Assembly: GCF_016654005.1 (NCBI RefSeq)
Contig: NZ_JAEPWN010000007.1
Location: forward strand, 124,001 to 188,000
Length of the DNA stretch: 64,000 nucleotides
From: Brevundimonas nasdae
GTDB taxonomy: Bacteria; Pseudomonadota; Alphaproteobacteria; Caulobacterales; Caulobacteraceae
Direction of reading: 5' to 3'
In this document: positions 52,761-62,459 of the stretch, one piece after another
How positions within the stretch are numbered: the stretch's first letter is position 1
Layout of the letters: the number at the start of each line of letters is the position of its first letter
Made by a program: the position numbers and the translations under genes
Notes under the pieces: model-generated
What the model was told of the DNA's origin: nothing
Seen by the model: only the letters and a program-made list of their open reading frames with translations
Databases searched by the model: none

Positions 52761-54712
52761 TGCGCGCCCGCCTGTCCCATCCAGGCGTAGCCGAGCGGAT
52801 AGAGGGGCGCGCCCAGATCGTCGGCACGGGCGGGATCCTGGGCGCGGACCTGATCCATCGACGCGGGCAGGGCGAAGGGCAGCCGGCCTTCGGCGCGGGT
52901 CCGACCCATGGCCACGTCCAGCACGGCGGCGTCCGAGGCGCCGAACTCGCCGATCAGGACGCCGGCCAGCGGTTTCAACGACGTCAGCACGGCGGGACGA
53001 TCCAGATAGATACTGACGATCGTCGGTGTGGCGGCGGCGGCGCGCCGCAGGTCCGCCACGGCCGGATCGTCGACTGGGAAGTCGAGAGCGCCCTCGTGCT
53101 GGCGGCTGCCGAAGAAGAAGTTGGGGTGCGGCGTTTCGAACGGCGCGGCCAAGCGGAACAGGGCGATATCCGCCGCCTCGGGCGTGTCCTCCGGGATCAG
53201 GCCGGCGGCGCGGGCCGCCTCCGGCGCGACGCCATGCAGATAGACGCGGGCGCCGGGCAAGACGGGGACGGGCAGGCGATTTTCCAGCATCACCATGGCG
53301 CGGCGCTGGACGTCGTCGGCCATGGCCTGACGCGCCGGGTCGGCCAGCATGCGCGCCGCCGCAGCGGGGTCGACGAAGGGACGGTCGAACAGGCCGAGTT
53401 CGAACTTCAGTCGCAGCACTCGGCTGACGGCCTGGTCCAAACGCGCTTCGGGAACCAGACCCTGGTGGACCGCCTCGACCATCCGGTCCGTCTGTTCGGT
53501 GCCGCCGAACTGATCGACGCCGGCGTTCATGCCCTTGGCGAAGCGCTCGGTCTCGGTGATATCCTCCACACCCCAGGGCATGGCGATGTCGCCGAAGCCG
53601 TGCGGCGTCGCGCCCGTGCGGCAGTTGTCGCCGCAATCGTTGGTGATGGCCCAGTCCGACACGACCAGGCCCTTGAAGCCGTAGCGATCCCGCAGCAGCG
53701 TGGTCAGCAGCCCGTGGTTGAAGCCGGCCCCGACCGGCTCGATCGGCGCCCCGTCGAGGGTGACGCCCTGCAGAATATTGTAGGTCGGCATGACGCCCGC
53801 CACGCCCGCCGCGAAGGCTCCCAGGAAGGGCTGGATGTGGGTCGCCAGTTCGGTGTCGCCCAGGCGCGAGAACCGGCCATAATGGTTGTGGCCGTCCCAG
53901 CCTTGCGGCGCGGCGCCGTATCCGACCCAGTGTTTCACAACCGCCGCGACCCCGTCCGGGCGCAGGCCGTCTGCTGCGCCCTGGAAACCGACGACATAGG
54001 CCTGGACCATGCGGCCGGCGCGGGCGGGATCCTCGCCGAACGTGCCGTTGATGCGGGACCAGCGCGGCTCGGTGGCCAGGTCGGCCTGGGGCGACAAGGC
54101 CATGTGGATGCCGACCGCCCGATACTCCCGGCGCGCCGCGTCGCCAAACCGGCGCACGATCTCGGCGTCATCCAATGCCGCCAGGCCCAGAGGTTCCGGC
54201 CATTGCGAAAAACCGAGCGCCGCCAGGCTTGCGCCGTCCGTGCGCTGGAAATGGTTGCGGGGGTCGGTGCTGATCGTCACCGGTATGCCCAGGCGCGACC
54301 CGCTGGCGACGCTTTGCAGCGCGTTGTTCTGGGCCGCCAGGACATTGGGCGCGGCGCTGAGACGGGTGATGACGCTGCTGATATGGCGCTGGCGGTTGAG
54401 GGTCTCGAACCGCGCGACATCATAGGTTTCCGCTGCGCCGACGCCGCCACGGACGCTCTGAGGCGTCGGCGCCGTGCCGTGCATCACCGCGCCGGCCTTT
54501 TCCTCCAGCGTCATGCGCGACAGAAGGTCGGCGACGCGCCGGTCCGCGTCCAGCCGGTGGTCCTCATAGGGATCGAGACGACCGTTGCGGTCCAGGTCGC
54601 GAAAGGTTTTTCCGTCCTTGAGGATCGCCGGTGCGGCATCGACAGGCTCGGGCGGAGGCGAAGCCGCGGCCAGGGTTGCGGCCAGAGCCAGGGACAGGAC
54701 GGAAACGGGCAT
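52736..54712 (-). CDS. Glycoside hydrolase family 3 (1)
   Basis: 658 residues. Signal peptide about 1-18. N-terminal (beta/alpha)8 domain with MTLEEKAGAVMHGT, EPRWSRINGTFGEDP, a KHWVGYG motif and nucleophile D353 in LVVSDWAITNDC; the C-terminal sandwich ends near 658, without an Fn3 domain. It is probably a periplasmic beta-glycosidase. It is divergent from the second GH3 gene, with the LacI-type site in between. Confidence 0.92.
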   Translation of the reverse strand: MPVSVLSLALAATLAAASPPPEPVDAAPAILKDGKTFRDLDRNGRLDPYEDHRLDADRRVADLLSRMTLEEKAGAVMHGTAPTPQSVRGGVGAAETYDVARFETLNRQRHISSVITRLSAAPNVLAAQNNALQSVASGSRLGIPVTISTDPRNHFQRTDGASLAALGFSQWPEPLGLAALDDAEIVRRFGDAARREYRAVGIHMALSPQADLATEPRWSRINGTFGEDPARAGRMVQAYVVGFQGAADGLRPDGVAAVVKHWVGYGAAPQGWDGHNHYGRFSRLGDTELATHIQPFLGAFAAGVAGVMPTYNILQGVTLDGAPIEPVGAGFNHGLLTTLLRDRYGFKGLVVSDWAITNDCGDNCRTGATPHGFGDIAMPWGVEDITETERFAKGMNAGVDQFGGTEQTDRMVEAVHQGLVPEARLDQAVSRVLRLKFELGLFDRPFVDPAAAARMLADPARQAMADDVQRRAMVMLENRLPVPVLPGARVYLHGVAPEAARAAGLIPEDTPEAADIALFRLAAPFETPHPNFFFGSRQHEGALDFPVDDPAVADLRRAAAATPTIVSIYLDRPAVLTSLKPLAGVLIGEFGASDAAVLDVAMGRTRAEGRLPFALPASMDQVRAQDPARADDLGAPLYPLGYAWMGQAGAHQSSSRSK

Positions 54713-54737
54713 GGACGCAGCCTCTCGGATGTTGCGT

Positions 54738-54751
54738 TGACAACGTTACCA
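54738..54751. promoter_or_regulatory. LacI-type operator, copy 1
   Basis: TGACAACGTTACCA, centred on AACGTT, in the 137-bp divergent region between the two GH3 genes. It overlaps a TTGACA element at 54737-54742. The same motif occurs at 57330, 62361 and 63576. Confidence 0.75.
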
Positions 54752-54849
54752 TCAATACCTAGCGTGAGATCAACCGGTTATCAGGACCGAAAACGAAAGA
54801 CCTCGCAAGGGGCGAAAACAGCGCGGCGTTCGCCGCGGGGGAGAAGATC

Positions 54850-57321
54850 ATGATGAACACGACCGCCATCGCCGCAGCCTTGACGATCGCCATGCAGTCG
54901 GCCGGCGCGGGGGCGCCCGTTCCCGAGGCGTCGCGGGCCCACCCCGAGATGTGGCCGGCGGCTCACAGCCCCGCCGCTATGACCGACGCGCGGACCGAAG
55001 CCTTTGTGCGCGACCTGCTGGCCCGGATGACGATCGAAGAGAAGGTCGGCCAGACGATCCAGGCCGACATCGCGTCGATCAAGCCGGAAGATCTGCTGAC
55101 CTATCCGCTTGGATCAGTCCTGGCGGGCGGCACATCGGGTCCGGGAGGCGACGACCGCGCCCCGGCCCAGGCGTGGGTCGATCTGGCTGCGGCCTTCCGC
55201 GCCGCCGCCGCGCAACGTCCGGGGGCGCGCGTCCCACTGCTGTTCGGCGTGGACGCAGTCCACGGCCACAACAACATCTTCGGCGCGACCATCTTTCCGC
55301 ACAATATCGGTCTGGGAGCGGCGCACGATCCCGACCTGATCCGGCGCATCGGCGCGGCGACAGCCGAGGAGATCGCCGCCACGGGGGCCGACTGGACCTT
55401 TGCCCCGACCCTGGCGGTGCCGCGGGACGATCGTTGGGGCCGCACGCTGGAAGGCTATGCTGAGATCCCGGACGTTCAGGTCGATTACGCCGGGGCGATG
55501 GTCGAAGGTCTGCAGGGCGTGCTGTCGGCGGATCGGCCGATCGGCCCGGAACGTGTCGTCAGTTCGGCCAAACACTTCCTGGCCGACGGCGGCACGGACG
55601 GCGGCCATGATCAGGGCGACTTCAAGGTGACCGAGCGCGAACTGATCGACATCCACCTGGGCGGCTATCCGGACGCCATCAATGCGGGCGCCCTGACGAT
55701 CATGGCGTCCTTCTCCAGCTGGAACGGGGTCAAGCACACCGGCAATCCGACCATCCTGCGCGATGTGCTGAAGGGGCGGTTGGGCTTCGAAGGGTTCGTC
55801 GTCGGCGACTGGAACGCCCACGGCCAACTTCCGGGCTGCACCACCGTCAGCTGCCCGGAGGCGTTGGAGGCGGGGTTGGACATGTATATGGCGCCGGATA
55901 GCTGGCGCGGCCTCTATGACAACACCCTGGCCCAGGTGCGCTCGGGGCGCATCCCGATGGCCGTGCTGGACGACGCCGTGACCCGCATCCTGCGGGTGAA
56001 GGTCAAGGCGGGCGTGTTCGAACCGTCGCGCTACGCCTTGGCGGGCGAGTTGAATCGTCTGGGCGCGCCGGATCATCTGGCGCTGGCCCGCGAGGCGGTG
56101 CGAAAATCCCTGGTGCTGCTGAAGAATGAGGGGTCGGTCCTTCCCATCCGGCCGGGCGCGCGTGTCCTGGTGGCCGGCGACGCCGACGACATCGGCCAGG
56201 CGTCGGGCGGCTGGACCATCAGTTGGCAGGGTACGGGCAACAGCAACGTCGACTTCCCCAACGGCCAGTCGATCTGGGCTGGATTGAGGGACGCTGTGGC
56301 TGCGACCGGGGGTGAGGCGACGCTCAGCGCCGACGGCGAGTTCCAGGACAAGCCGGACGTCGCTGTGGTCGTGTTCGGCGAGACGCCTTATGCGGAAGGT
56401 CAGGGCGACGTTCGCCATCTGGACTACCGGCCCGAAAAACCGCTCGAAATCCTGAAGCGGTTGAAGGCGGCGGGCGTGCCGACTGTGGCCGTCTTCCTGA
56501 CGGGACGCCCGTTGTGGATGAACCCGGAGATCAACGCCTCTGACGCCTTCGTTTCGGCCTGGCTGCCGGGAACCCAAGGGCAGGGCGTGGCCGATGTGCT
56601 GGTGGCGGACCGGTCGGGCAAGGTCGCCCATGATTTCACCGGCCGTCTGACCTTTTCCTGGCCGCGGACGGCTGAGGGCACGCCGCTCAACGTCGGCCAG
56701 CCGGGATATGACCCGCTGTTCGCCTATGGATACGGCCTGTCCTACGCCAAGCCCGGTTCGGTCGGGACGCTTCCCGAGGTGTCTGGCGTCGATCTGCCGC
56801 CAGTCAATCTGGACCGCTTCTTCGTCACCGGCCGTTTCCAGCCGCCCTGGACGATGAGCATTCGCGATGCGGCGGGCGTCACGGCGGTGACGTCGCCTCG
56901 CGGAGCCAGCGCCTCGGTGGCTTGGTCTCCGACCGACGGCGCGATCCAGGAAGACAGCCTGCGGCTCGCCTTCTCGGGCCAGGCCCTGGTTGGGATCGGC
57001 GGGGACCGGATCGACCTGTCCGAGCGCGCCGATCGCGCCCTGACGTTCCGCGCCCGTGTCGAAACGCCGATCACCGGCGCCCTGTGGACGGGCATGGGCA
57101 TGACCTTCGTCGATCTGGCGCCGCTGACCGGACCGGTCGGCGAGTGGCGCGCCATATCCATTCCTTTGCGCTGCCTGGCGCAAAGCGGCGTGGAGCTGCG
57201 GTCCGTGGATCAACCGTTCAGTCTCGTTTCCACGGCGCCGCTGACCGTCTCGCTCGCCGATATCCGCTTGTCGGACGCACCGGCCTCGCCCGAGGTCCCC
57301 TGTCCCAAAAAGACCCTGTGA
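54850..57321 (+). CDS. Glycoside hydrolase family 3 (2), ExoP-like glucan hydrolase
   Basis: 823 residues with a signal peptide (about 1-22). The catalytic domain has MTIEEKVGQTIQADI, LLFGVDAVHGHNNIFGAT, SSAKHFLADGGTDGGHDQGD and nucleophile D320 in FVVGDWNAHGQ. A second sandwich domain (about 400-620, with WTISWQGTGNSN) and an extra C-terminal carbohydrate-binding-like domain (about 660-820) match exo-1,3/1,4-beta-glucan glucohydrolases. It acts in the periplasm or at the surface on oligosaccharides. Confidence 0.93.
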   Translation: MMNTTAIAAALTIAMQSAGAGAPVPEASRAHPEMWPAAHSPAAMTDARTEAFVRDLLARMTIEEKVGQTIQADIASIKPEDLLTYPLGSVLAGGTSGPGGDDRAPAQAWVDLAAAFRAAAAQRPGARVPLLFGVDAVHGHNNIFGATIFPHNIGLGAAHDPDLIRRIGAATAEEIAATGADWTFAPTLAVPRDDRWGRTLEGYAEIPDVQVDYAGAMVEGLQGVLSADRPIGPERVVSSAKHFLADGGTDGGHDQGDFKVTERELIDIHLGGYPDAINAGALTIMASFSSWNGVKHTGNPTILRDVLKGRLGFEGFVVGDWNAHGQLPGCTTVSCPEALEAGLDMYMAPDSWRGLYDNTLAQVRSGRIPMAVLDDAVTRILRVKVKAGVFEPSRYALAGELNRLGAPDHLALAREAVRKSLVLLKNEGSVLPIRPGARVLVAGDADDIGQASGGWTISWQGTGNSNVDFPNGQSIWAGLRDAVAATGGEATLSADGEFQDKPDVAVVVFGETPYAEGQGDVRHLDYRPEKPLEILKRLKAAGVPTVAVFLTGRPLWMNPEINASDAFVSAWLPGTQGQGVADVLVADRSGKVAHDFTGRLTFSWPRTAEGTPLNVGQPGYDPLFAYGYGLSYAKPGSVGTLPEVSGVDLPPVNLDRFFVTGRFQPPWTMSIRDAAGVTAVTSPRGASASVAWSPTDGAIQEDSLRLAFSGQALVGIGGDRIDLSERADRALTFRARVETPITGALWTGMGMTFVDLAPLTGPVGEWRAISIPLRCLAQSGVELRSVDQPFSLVSTAPLTVSLADIRLSDAPASPEVPCPKKTL

Positions 57322-57329
57322 AACGAGTC

Positions 57330-57343
57330 TGGTATCGTTGTCA
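57330..57343. promoter_or_regulatory. LacI-type operator, copy 2 (one mismatch)
   Basis: TGGTATCGTTGTCA is, on the other strand, TGACAACGATACCA: the motif with one change in the centre. It lies 9 bp after the GH3 stop and 185 bp upstream of the TonB receptor gene. Confidence 0.6.
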
Positions 57344-57528
57344 TTGCAGCTGTTCGATGGTATGTGAACGCTGTCATGCTTGAGGCGCCGACAGAGCGTC
57401 CGGGCGGCAGGGAAGGAAGCGGCTTTCCGTTTTTCCAAGACAGATGGCGCGGCTGAACCCGCGCTCGGCGCCGACTTGCGCCGCAACGAAACAATAGGCG
57501 CGTCGGGAGCGCGTCAGGAGGGGAAACC

Positions 57529-60477
57529 ATGAAGACGATCATTCAATCCACCCGTAACCGTCGTGCGCGTTGGCTGACCACTGCGGCGGGCGCCGTGCTG
57601 GCCACGACCCTTTTTGGGCCCGCAGCCTGGGCGCAGCAGACGCCTTTGCCCCAATCCGGCGAGGCCGCGCAGACCGAGGAAGACGGTGATGTCGCCAGCG
57701 TCGAGGATATTGTCGTCACCGCCGTCGGGACCAACATCTCGGGTGTTAAGCCGGTCGGCAGCGAAACCGTCACCCTGTCGCGTGAGGAAATCCTGCGAAC
57801 CGGGGTCAGCAACGTCGCCGACGCGGTCCGGACCCTGCCGCAGGTCAAAAACCTCGGCGATTTCCGCGAAGGCGGGACGCAGGGGTCCTATAATTCCCAA
57901 CAGGGCAACGCCATCAACCTTCGCGGCCTCGGCGCCCAGGCGACGTTGACGCTGGTGGACGGCCACCGTCTCGTCGCAACGGGCGCGGCCTCGAACTTCA
58001 CTGAGGCCAACCAGGTGCCGTTGGCCGCCGTGGAACGCGTTGAAGTGATCGCCGACGGCGCTTCGGCGCTCTACGGCTCCGACGCCGTCGCGGGCGTGGT
58101 CAACTATGTGTTGCGCAAGGACTTCGAAGGCGTCGAGGCGTCGCTTCGCGTCACCAACCAGACCGGCGGAACCGAGTACTCTCCGTCGTTCACGACCGGC
58201 AAGATGTGGGGCGATCTGGGCGGCATGGGCGGCGGCAATGTGCTGCTGGCGTATGAATACACCTCACGTGATGCCTATCTGCGATCGGAAAATCCGCTGC
58301 TGATGCAGGATTTGACCCGATACGGCGGGCCGGACAACCGGCTGAACGGAACGACGGCGACGGTCTCCGGGCCCGCCAACATCTATGTCCAGAACGCCGA
58401 CGGTTCGCAGAACCCGACCCTGCCAAGAGCGGGCGCTTACACTTATTACGGTCTTCCGACGGGCGCGAACGTCGGACTGTCCGCCTCGGACCTGTTGTTG
58501 AACCGTCCCAATCTGACGGATTCCGCCGAGTACACCGACTATGTAGGCGAGCAGAAAAAACACCAACTCTCGCTGTTCGCCAACCAGCAGTTCGGCCGGC
58601 ACATCGAAGGCTTCCTGCAGGCCTCCTACAGCAAGCGCGAGACCTATTCGCGCTCTCTGGCTTCGGTGAACCAGAACGTCACCCTGTCGCCGTTCCTTTA
58701 TGATGCGGCCGGCAACGTCACGGCGACACCGAATCCCTACTACATCAGCGGAATTCCCGGAGTTGCGCCGGGGGCGAACCTCAATGTGCAATATAGTGGC
58801 ATTAAGGATTTCGGGACGAGCAACTTCAACAACTACTCTGAAACTTACAGCATAACCGCCGGTTTCCGGGCGCTTCTGCCCTTTGATTGGAAGATGGACG
58901 CGTCCTATACCTTCGGGCGGGATGAAGCGTGCAACTATTGTCAGACGGGGTTGAATCTCAACCCAACGGCTCTGCAGTATCGGATCAATACAGGCGACAT
59001 CAATCCGCTGAGCAGCGCCCCGCTGTCGGACGCGCAGCTGGCGACGCTGCTGGGCGACAATATCCAGAGCAGCGGGAACGGCCTGGACGACATCGTGATC
59101 AAGTTCAACGGACCATTGTTCGAACTGCCGGGCGGCACGGTGCGGGCGGCTTTCGGCGGCGAACGCAACGAAGCCTACAACTACAATGTCAACGGAGCCA
59201 ATCGTACGGCGCTGAATGCTTTCGAGTTCGATACGACCGAGGCCACCAGTAAGCTGGATCGGACCATATGGTCGGCTTTCGGCGAGCTTTACGTGCCGCT
59301 TATCGGCCCGGAAATGGGCGTGCCGCTGGTCCAGAGCCTGATCGTCGATGCGGCCGTCCGCTATGACGACTATTCCGATGTGGGCAACACCACAAATCCC
59401 AAGATCGGCGTGACCCTGGATGTCACTGACACCTTCAGCCTTCGAGGGTCCTGGGGCACGTCGTTCCGGGCGCCGTCGCTGCCGGACGTCAATCTGTTCG
59501 CCTATTCGTCCTCGTTCGGCTTCCCGTCGTCCAATAGCGACCCGCGCGTGACGAACGGCTTCCTGAACCTGCCGGGCGCGGGGCTGACCTTGGCGAATGT
59601 CGGGCTGGTTCTGGGGTCGAACCCGGACCTCAAGCCCGAAGAAGCCACCAACTGGTCCGTGGGGGGCGATCTCGAACTGGGCGACTTCACCTTCAACGCC
59701 ACCTACTACAACATCCGCTACACGGGCCGTATCGCGTCTCCGGATGCGTTGGGGGCGTATCAGGCCGGCCTCTATCCCGATTATCGGGGTTTTGCGGCCA
59801 ATATCATCCCCATCAACAACCCGACCACCTGCTCGAACGCCGACCTGACGACGGCCGATCCGTTGTTGCAGCAATACCTGGGTCGCACCCTGCTGTACGG
59901 CGGCATCCCAGACTTCTGCGCCGTCAATGTGCTGATCGACCAGCGCAACACCAATCTGGCGGCGACGCGCCAGGACGGTATCGACGCCAGCGTCTTCTAC
60001 GATCGCCGGTTCGGCGAGTTGTCGGTCAACGCCTCGCTGGCGGCCAGCTGGACGATGAGCAACGAGCAGCAGGTCGTGGAGGGGCAGCCGTTCGAGGATC
60101 GCCTGGGCTTCTACAGCACGCCGATCGAATGGCGGGGCCGGGCGTCCTTCGGCGCCAACTGGCGTGAGTTCAGCGGCAACCTGTTCGTCAACTATACGGG
60201 CGGCTACACGAATGATCTGGCGGTCGATTCCCTGGGATCGTCCATCACGCCTCAAAAGGTCGATGCCTGGGTCACGGCTGACGCCACCTTGGCCTACGCC
60301 ACCGAATTCCGGGCGCCGGCGGGTGGATTCGTAAAGGGGCTTCGGGCCTCGCTGACAATCCAGAACCTGACGGATGAAGATCCGCCGATCGTGATCACCA
60401 GCCAGTCGGTGTTCAACGGCGCCTATTCGCACCCCTACGGTCGCACGTTCAGCGCCCAACTGACCGCCAGCTTCTAG
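57529..60477 (+). CDS. TonB-dependent receptor, glycan-locus type
   Basis: 982 residues. Signal peptide to about 35 (AWAQQ); TonB box near VEDIVVTAVG; plug with GNAINLRGLGAQATLTLVDGHR and ALYGSDAVAGVVNYVLRKDF; barrel to a C-terminal Phe. It has no STN domain, so it is a transporter rather than a sigma-signalling receptor. Position between GH3 and esterase genes points to uptake of an oligosaccharide. GGAGGGGAAACC precedes the start. Confidence 0.93.
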   Translation: MKTIIQSTRNRRARWLTTAAGAVLATTLFGPAAWAQQTPLPQSGEAAQTEEDGDVASVEDIVVTAVGTNISGVKPVGSETVTLSREEILRTGVSNVADAVRTLPQVKNLGDFREGGTQGSYNSQQGNAINLRGLGAQATLTLVDGHRLVATGAASNFTEANQVPLAAVERVEVIADGASALYGSDAVAGVVNYVLRKDFEGVEASLRVTNQTGGTEYSPSFTTGKMWGDLGGMGGGNVLLAYEYTSRDAYLRSENPLLMQDLTRYGGPDNRLNGTTATVSGPANIYVQNADGSQNPTLPRAGAYTYYGLPTGANVGLSASDLLLNRPNLTDSAEYTDYVGEQKKHQLSLFANQQFGRHIEGFLQASYSKRETYSRSLASVNQNVTLSPFLYDAAGNVTATPNPYYISGIPGVAPGANLNVQYSGIKDFGTSNFNNYSETYSITAGFRALLPFDWKMDASYTFGRDEACNYCQTGLNLNPTALQYRINTGDINPLSSAPLSDAQLATLLGDNIQSSGNGLDDIVIKFNGPLFELPGGTVRAAFGGERNEAYNYNVNGANRTALNAFEFDTTEATSKLDRTIWSAFGELYVPLIGPEMGVPLVQSLIVDAAVRYDDYSDVGNTTNPKIGVTLDVTDTFSLRGSWGTSFRAPSLPDVNLFAYSSSFGFPSSNSDPRVTNGFLNLPGAGLTLANVGLVLGSNPDLKPEEATNWSVGGDLELGDFTFNATYYNIRYTGRIASPDALGAYQAGLYPDYRGFAANIIPINNPTTCSNADLTTADPLLQQYLGRTLLYGGIPDFCAVNVLIDQRNTNLAATRQDGIDASVFYDRRFGELSVNASLAASWTMSNEQQVVEGQPFEDRLGFYSTPIEWRGRASFGANWREFSGNLFVNYTGGYTNDLAVDSLGSSITPQKVDAWVTADATLAYATEFRAPAGGFVKGLRASLTIQNLTDEDPPIVITSQSVFNGAYSHPYGRTFSAQLTASF

Positions 60478-60510
60478 GCGTCTCTTCCCCGGCATCCTGA
60501 GCGCCGGCTT

Positions 60511-60543
60511 GGCCGCTGCGGTTTTCTGCAGCGGCCCTTTTTT
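60511..60543 (+). terminator. Intrinsic terminator after the TonB receptor
   Basis: GGCCGCTGC (60511-60519) pairs perfectly with GCAGCGGCC (60528-60536), loop of 8, followed by CTTTTTT. It lies 33 bp after the receptor stop. Confidence 0.9.
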
Positions 60544-60652
60544 GTCCGAGATGCCGAGTGCAAGAGACGCGCTAGGGACGTTCAGTGGGGCGTGCGCCGC
60601 CAGCGCATTGCTTGGCTGAGCGGCGCCGTCGCCAAATTGTCAGACATAAGAA

Positions 60653-60681
60653 GACGGCGTCGCGATGATCGCGACGCCGTC
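60653..60681 (-). terminator. Terminator after the carboxylesterase gene
   Basis: A 13-bp perfect stem (GACGGCGTCGCGA with TCGCGACGCCGTC) and a 3-base loop, 29 bp beyond the esterase stop. On minus it is followed by TTCTTAT. The U-run is short, but the stem is very stable. Confidence 0.75.
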
Positions 60682-60709
60682 AGTTTAGCACCCTTAGGAA
60701 GGTTGCGTG

Positions 60710-62326
60710 TTACTTGCGGGTGGCTTCGGCCGCAGCCTGGGTCACGTCCAGTCGCGCACGCCATGGATCGGGACCGCCTTCGACGCCATCGTTGTTGAAG
60801 CGCATCACCGGTTGAGACTGTGCGTCGAACACCGGCCAGCTCGGCAGGCCGGCGCCGTTCGGGTCGCCGGCGCGGGCGAAGTTGACGATGTAGGAGGCGA
60901 TCAGCTTGGAGGCCTCGCGATCCGCCTGCGTCACCTTATCCGGATACCGGGCGTCGATCGTTTCCAGGAAGAATGGGATTTCCGTGGCATGGGGAACGGC
61001 GGGCCATTCGCTGCGCATCGTGTCCGCCACATAGCCGTAGCGATAGTGCCAGACCGGCGCCCCTGCCTTGGTCTGCTCTTGGGCGATGAACCGAGCCGGT
61101 TCGATCATGAAGGAGTCCATATAGATGGAGTAGCGGAAGGCCTCATCCGGGGTGATGTCGCCATAGGCGGCCCGGGCGGCTTCGGGGTCAGGGAAGCGGG
61201 CCAGCATCTCGTCGCGGGGCAGGGGCGGGCCCCAGCCGATATCGGCGGTGACGCCGCCGATCATCAGAGGAACGCGCGCCTGTTGCTGGGCGCGGAAGAC
61301 GCTGTCGGCCCCTACCATGATCTTGCCGTCGATCATCGGGCCGCTGGCGGGCGCGACGGGGCGGGTGGCCATGCCGGTGCCTTCGACGATCTTTTCGGCT
61401 GGCAGAGCGCGAAGCGCCGCCAACGCCTGAGCGTCGTCGCCGGTGACGCCCGCCCATTCGGCGAAGCCTTGGCCGTCATCCTCGGCGTCGGGCTTGCCCT
61501 CGGCGTGCAGCGGCTTCAGGCTGGAGTCCATGCGCGCGGGCGCCGACATGGAAATAGCGCGGTCGAACAGGCCTGCAGCCAGGGGCGTCGTCATCAGGTT
61601 CAGAACCGATCCGCCCCCGGCCGATTCGCCCATGATGGTGATGTTGTCGGGGTCGCCGCCAAAGGCCGCGATATTGGCCTGGATCCATTTCAAGGCCGCG
61701 ATCTGGTCCATGTAGCCGTAGTTGCCCAGATGGCCGTTGTCGGCGTTCTCAGCCGTCAGAGCGGGATGGGCGAAGAAGCCGAAGCGACCCAGCCGATAGT
61801 TGAAGCTGGCGAAGACCACGCCCTCCTTGGCCATCGGCGCGCCGCTATACACTGCGGGAGAAGCGCCGCCGTTCACCCAGCCTCCGCCATAAATCCAGAC
61901 CACGACAGGCAGTTTGGCGTCGGCTGGCGCGTCAGCCGGCTTCCAGACGTTCAGATAAAGGCAGTCTTCGGCCGGCGGCGTCCCCAACGGCGCTGCGTCG
62001 GCAGCAAAGGGAATCTGCATGCAATCGTTGCTGTATTCAGTTGCGGGCCTCACGCCCGACCAAGCGCGCGGCGGCTGGGGCGCACGCCAACGCAGCGGGC
62101 CAACGGGCGGCTGGGCGAAGGGAATGCCCTTCCAGGCGGTGACGCCTTCTGCGGTGACACCGGCGACCTGGCCCGTCGTGGTCGTGGCGACAGGGCCGGC
62201 CTGGGTCTGGGCCTGGGCCTGGCCGGTCGCGCCGGCGAGCATGAGAGCCCCGATTGAGGCGGCGGCGAGCGCGGCGCCCCGGCGTCCGGCCACGCGATGC
62301 CTAGACCGGATAAATTGTATGGTCAT
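60710..62326 (-). CDS. Type-B carboxylesterase
   Basis: 538 residues with a signal peptide (about 1-40, ending AQAQ). Carboxylesterase family motifs: WKGIPFAQPPVG, EDCLYLNVW (120-128), oxyanion-hole YGGGW and nucleophile elbow GESAGG with S235; later segments carry the acidic and His parts. It probably removes acyl groups from a glycan or glycoside that the GH3 enzymes then cut. It is divergent from the LacI gene, with operator copy 3 between them. Confidence 0.92.
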   Translation of the reverse strand: MTIQFIRSRHRVAGRRGAALAAASIGALMLAGATGQAQAQTQAGPVATTTTGQVAGVTAEGVTAWKGIPFAQPPVGPLRWRAPQPPRAWSGVRPATEYSNDCMQIPFAADAAPLGTPPAEDCLYLNVWKPADAPADAKLPVVVWIYGGGWVNGGASPAVYSGAPMAKEGVVFASFNYRLGRFGFFAHPALTAENADNGHLGNYGYMDQIAALKWIQANIAAFGGDPDNITIMGESAGGGSVLNLMTTPLAAGLFDRAISMSAPARMDSSLKPLHAEGKPDAEDDGQGFAEWAGVTGDDAQALAALRALPAEKIVEGTGMATRPVAPASGPMIDGKIMVGADSVFRAQQQARVPLMIGGVTADIGWGPPLPRDEMLARFPDPEAARAAYGDITPDEAFRYSIYMDSFMIEPARFIAQEQTKAGAPVWHYRYGYVADTMRSEWPAVPHATEIPFFLETIDARYPDKVTQADREASKLIASYIVNFARAGDPNGAGLPSWPVFDAQSQPVMRFNNDGVEGGPDPWRARLDVTQAAAEATRK

Positions 62327-62360
62327 GAGTAGTCCCTCCCGATGGCGCTCTGATTGGCGC

Positions 62361-62374
62361 TGACAACGTTACCG
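62361..62374. promoter_or_regulatory. LacI-type operator, copy 3
   Basis: TGACAACGTTACCG, in the divergent region between the esterase (starts 35 bp away) and the lacI-type gene (starts 86 bp away). Position suggests control of the esterase and self-regulation. Confidence 0.75.
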
Positions 62375-62459
62375 GTCACGCTATCGCTTTCCGAAGCGGC
62401 GTCAAGCCAAAGCCGGTTTCCGGCTGGCGAACGCTTTTGATGCGGCCTAGTCTCAAGTC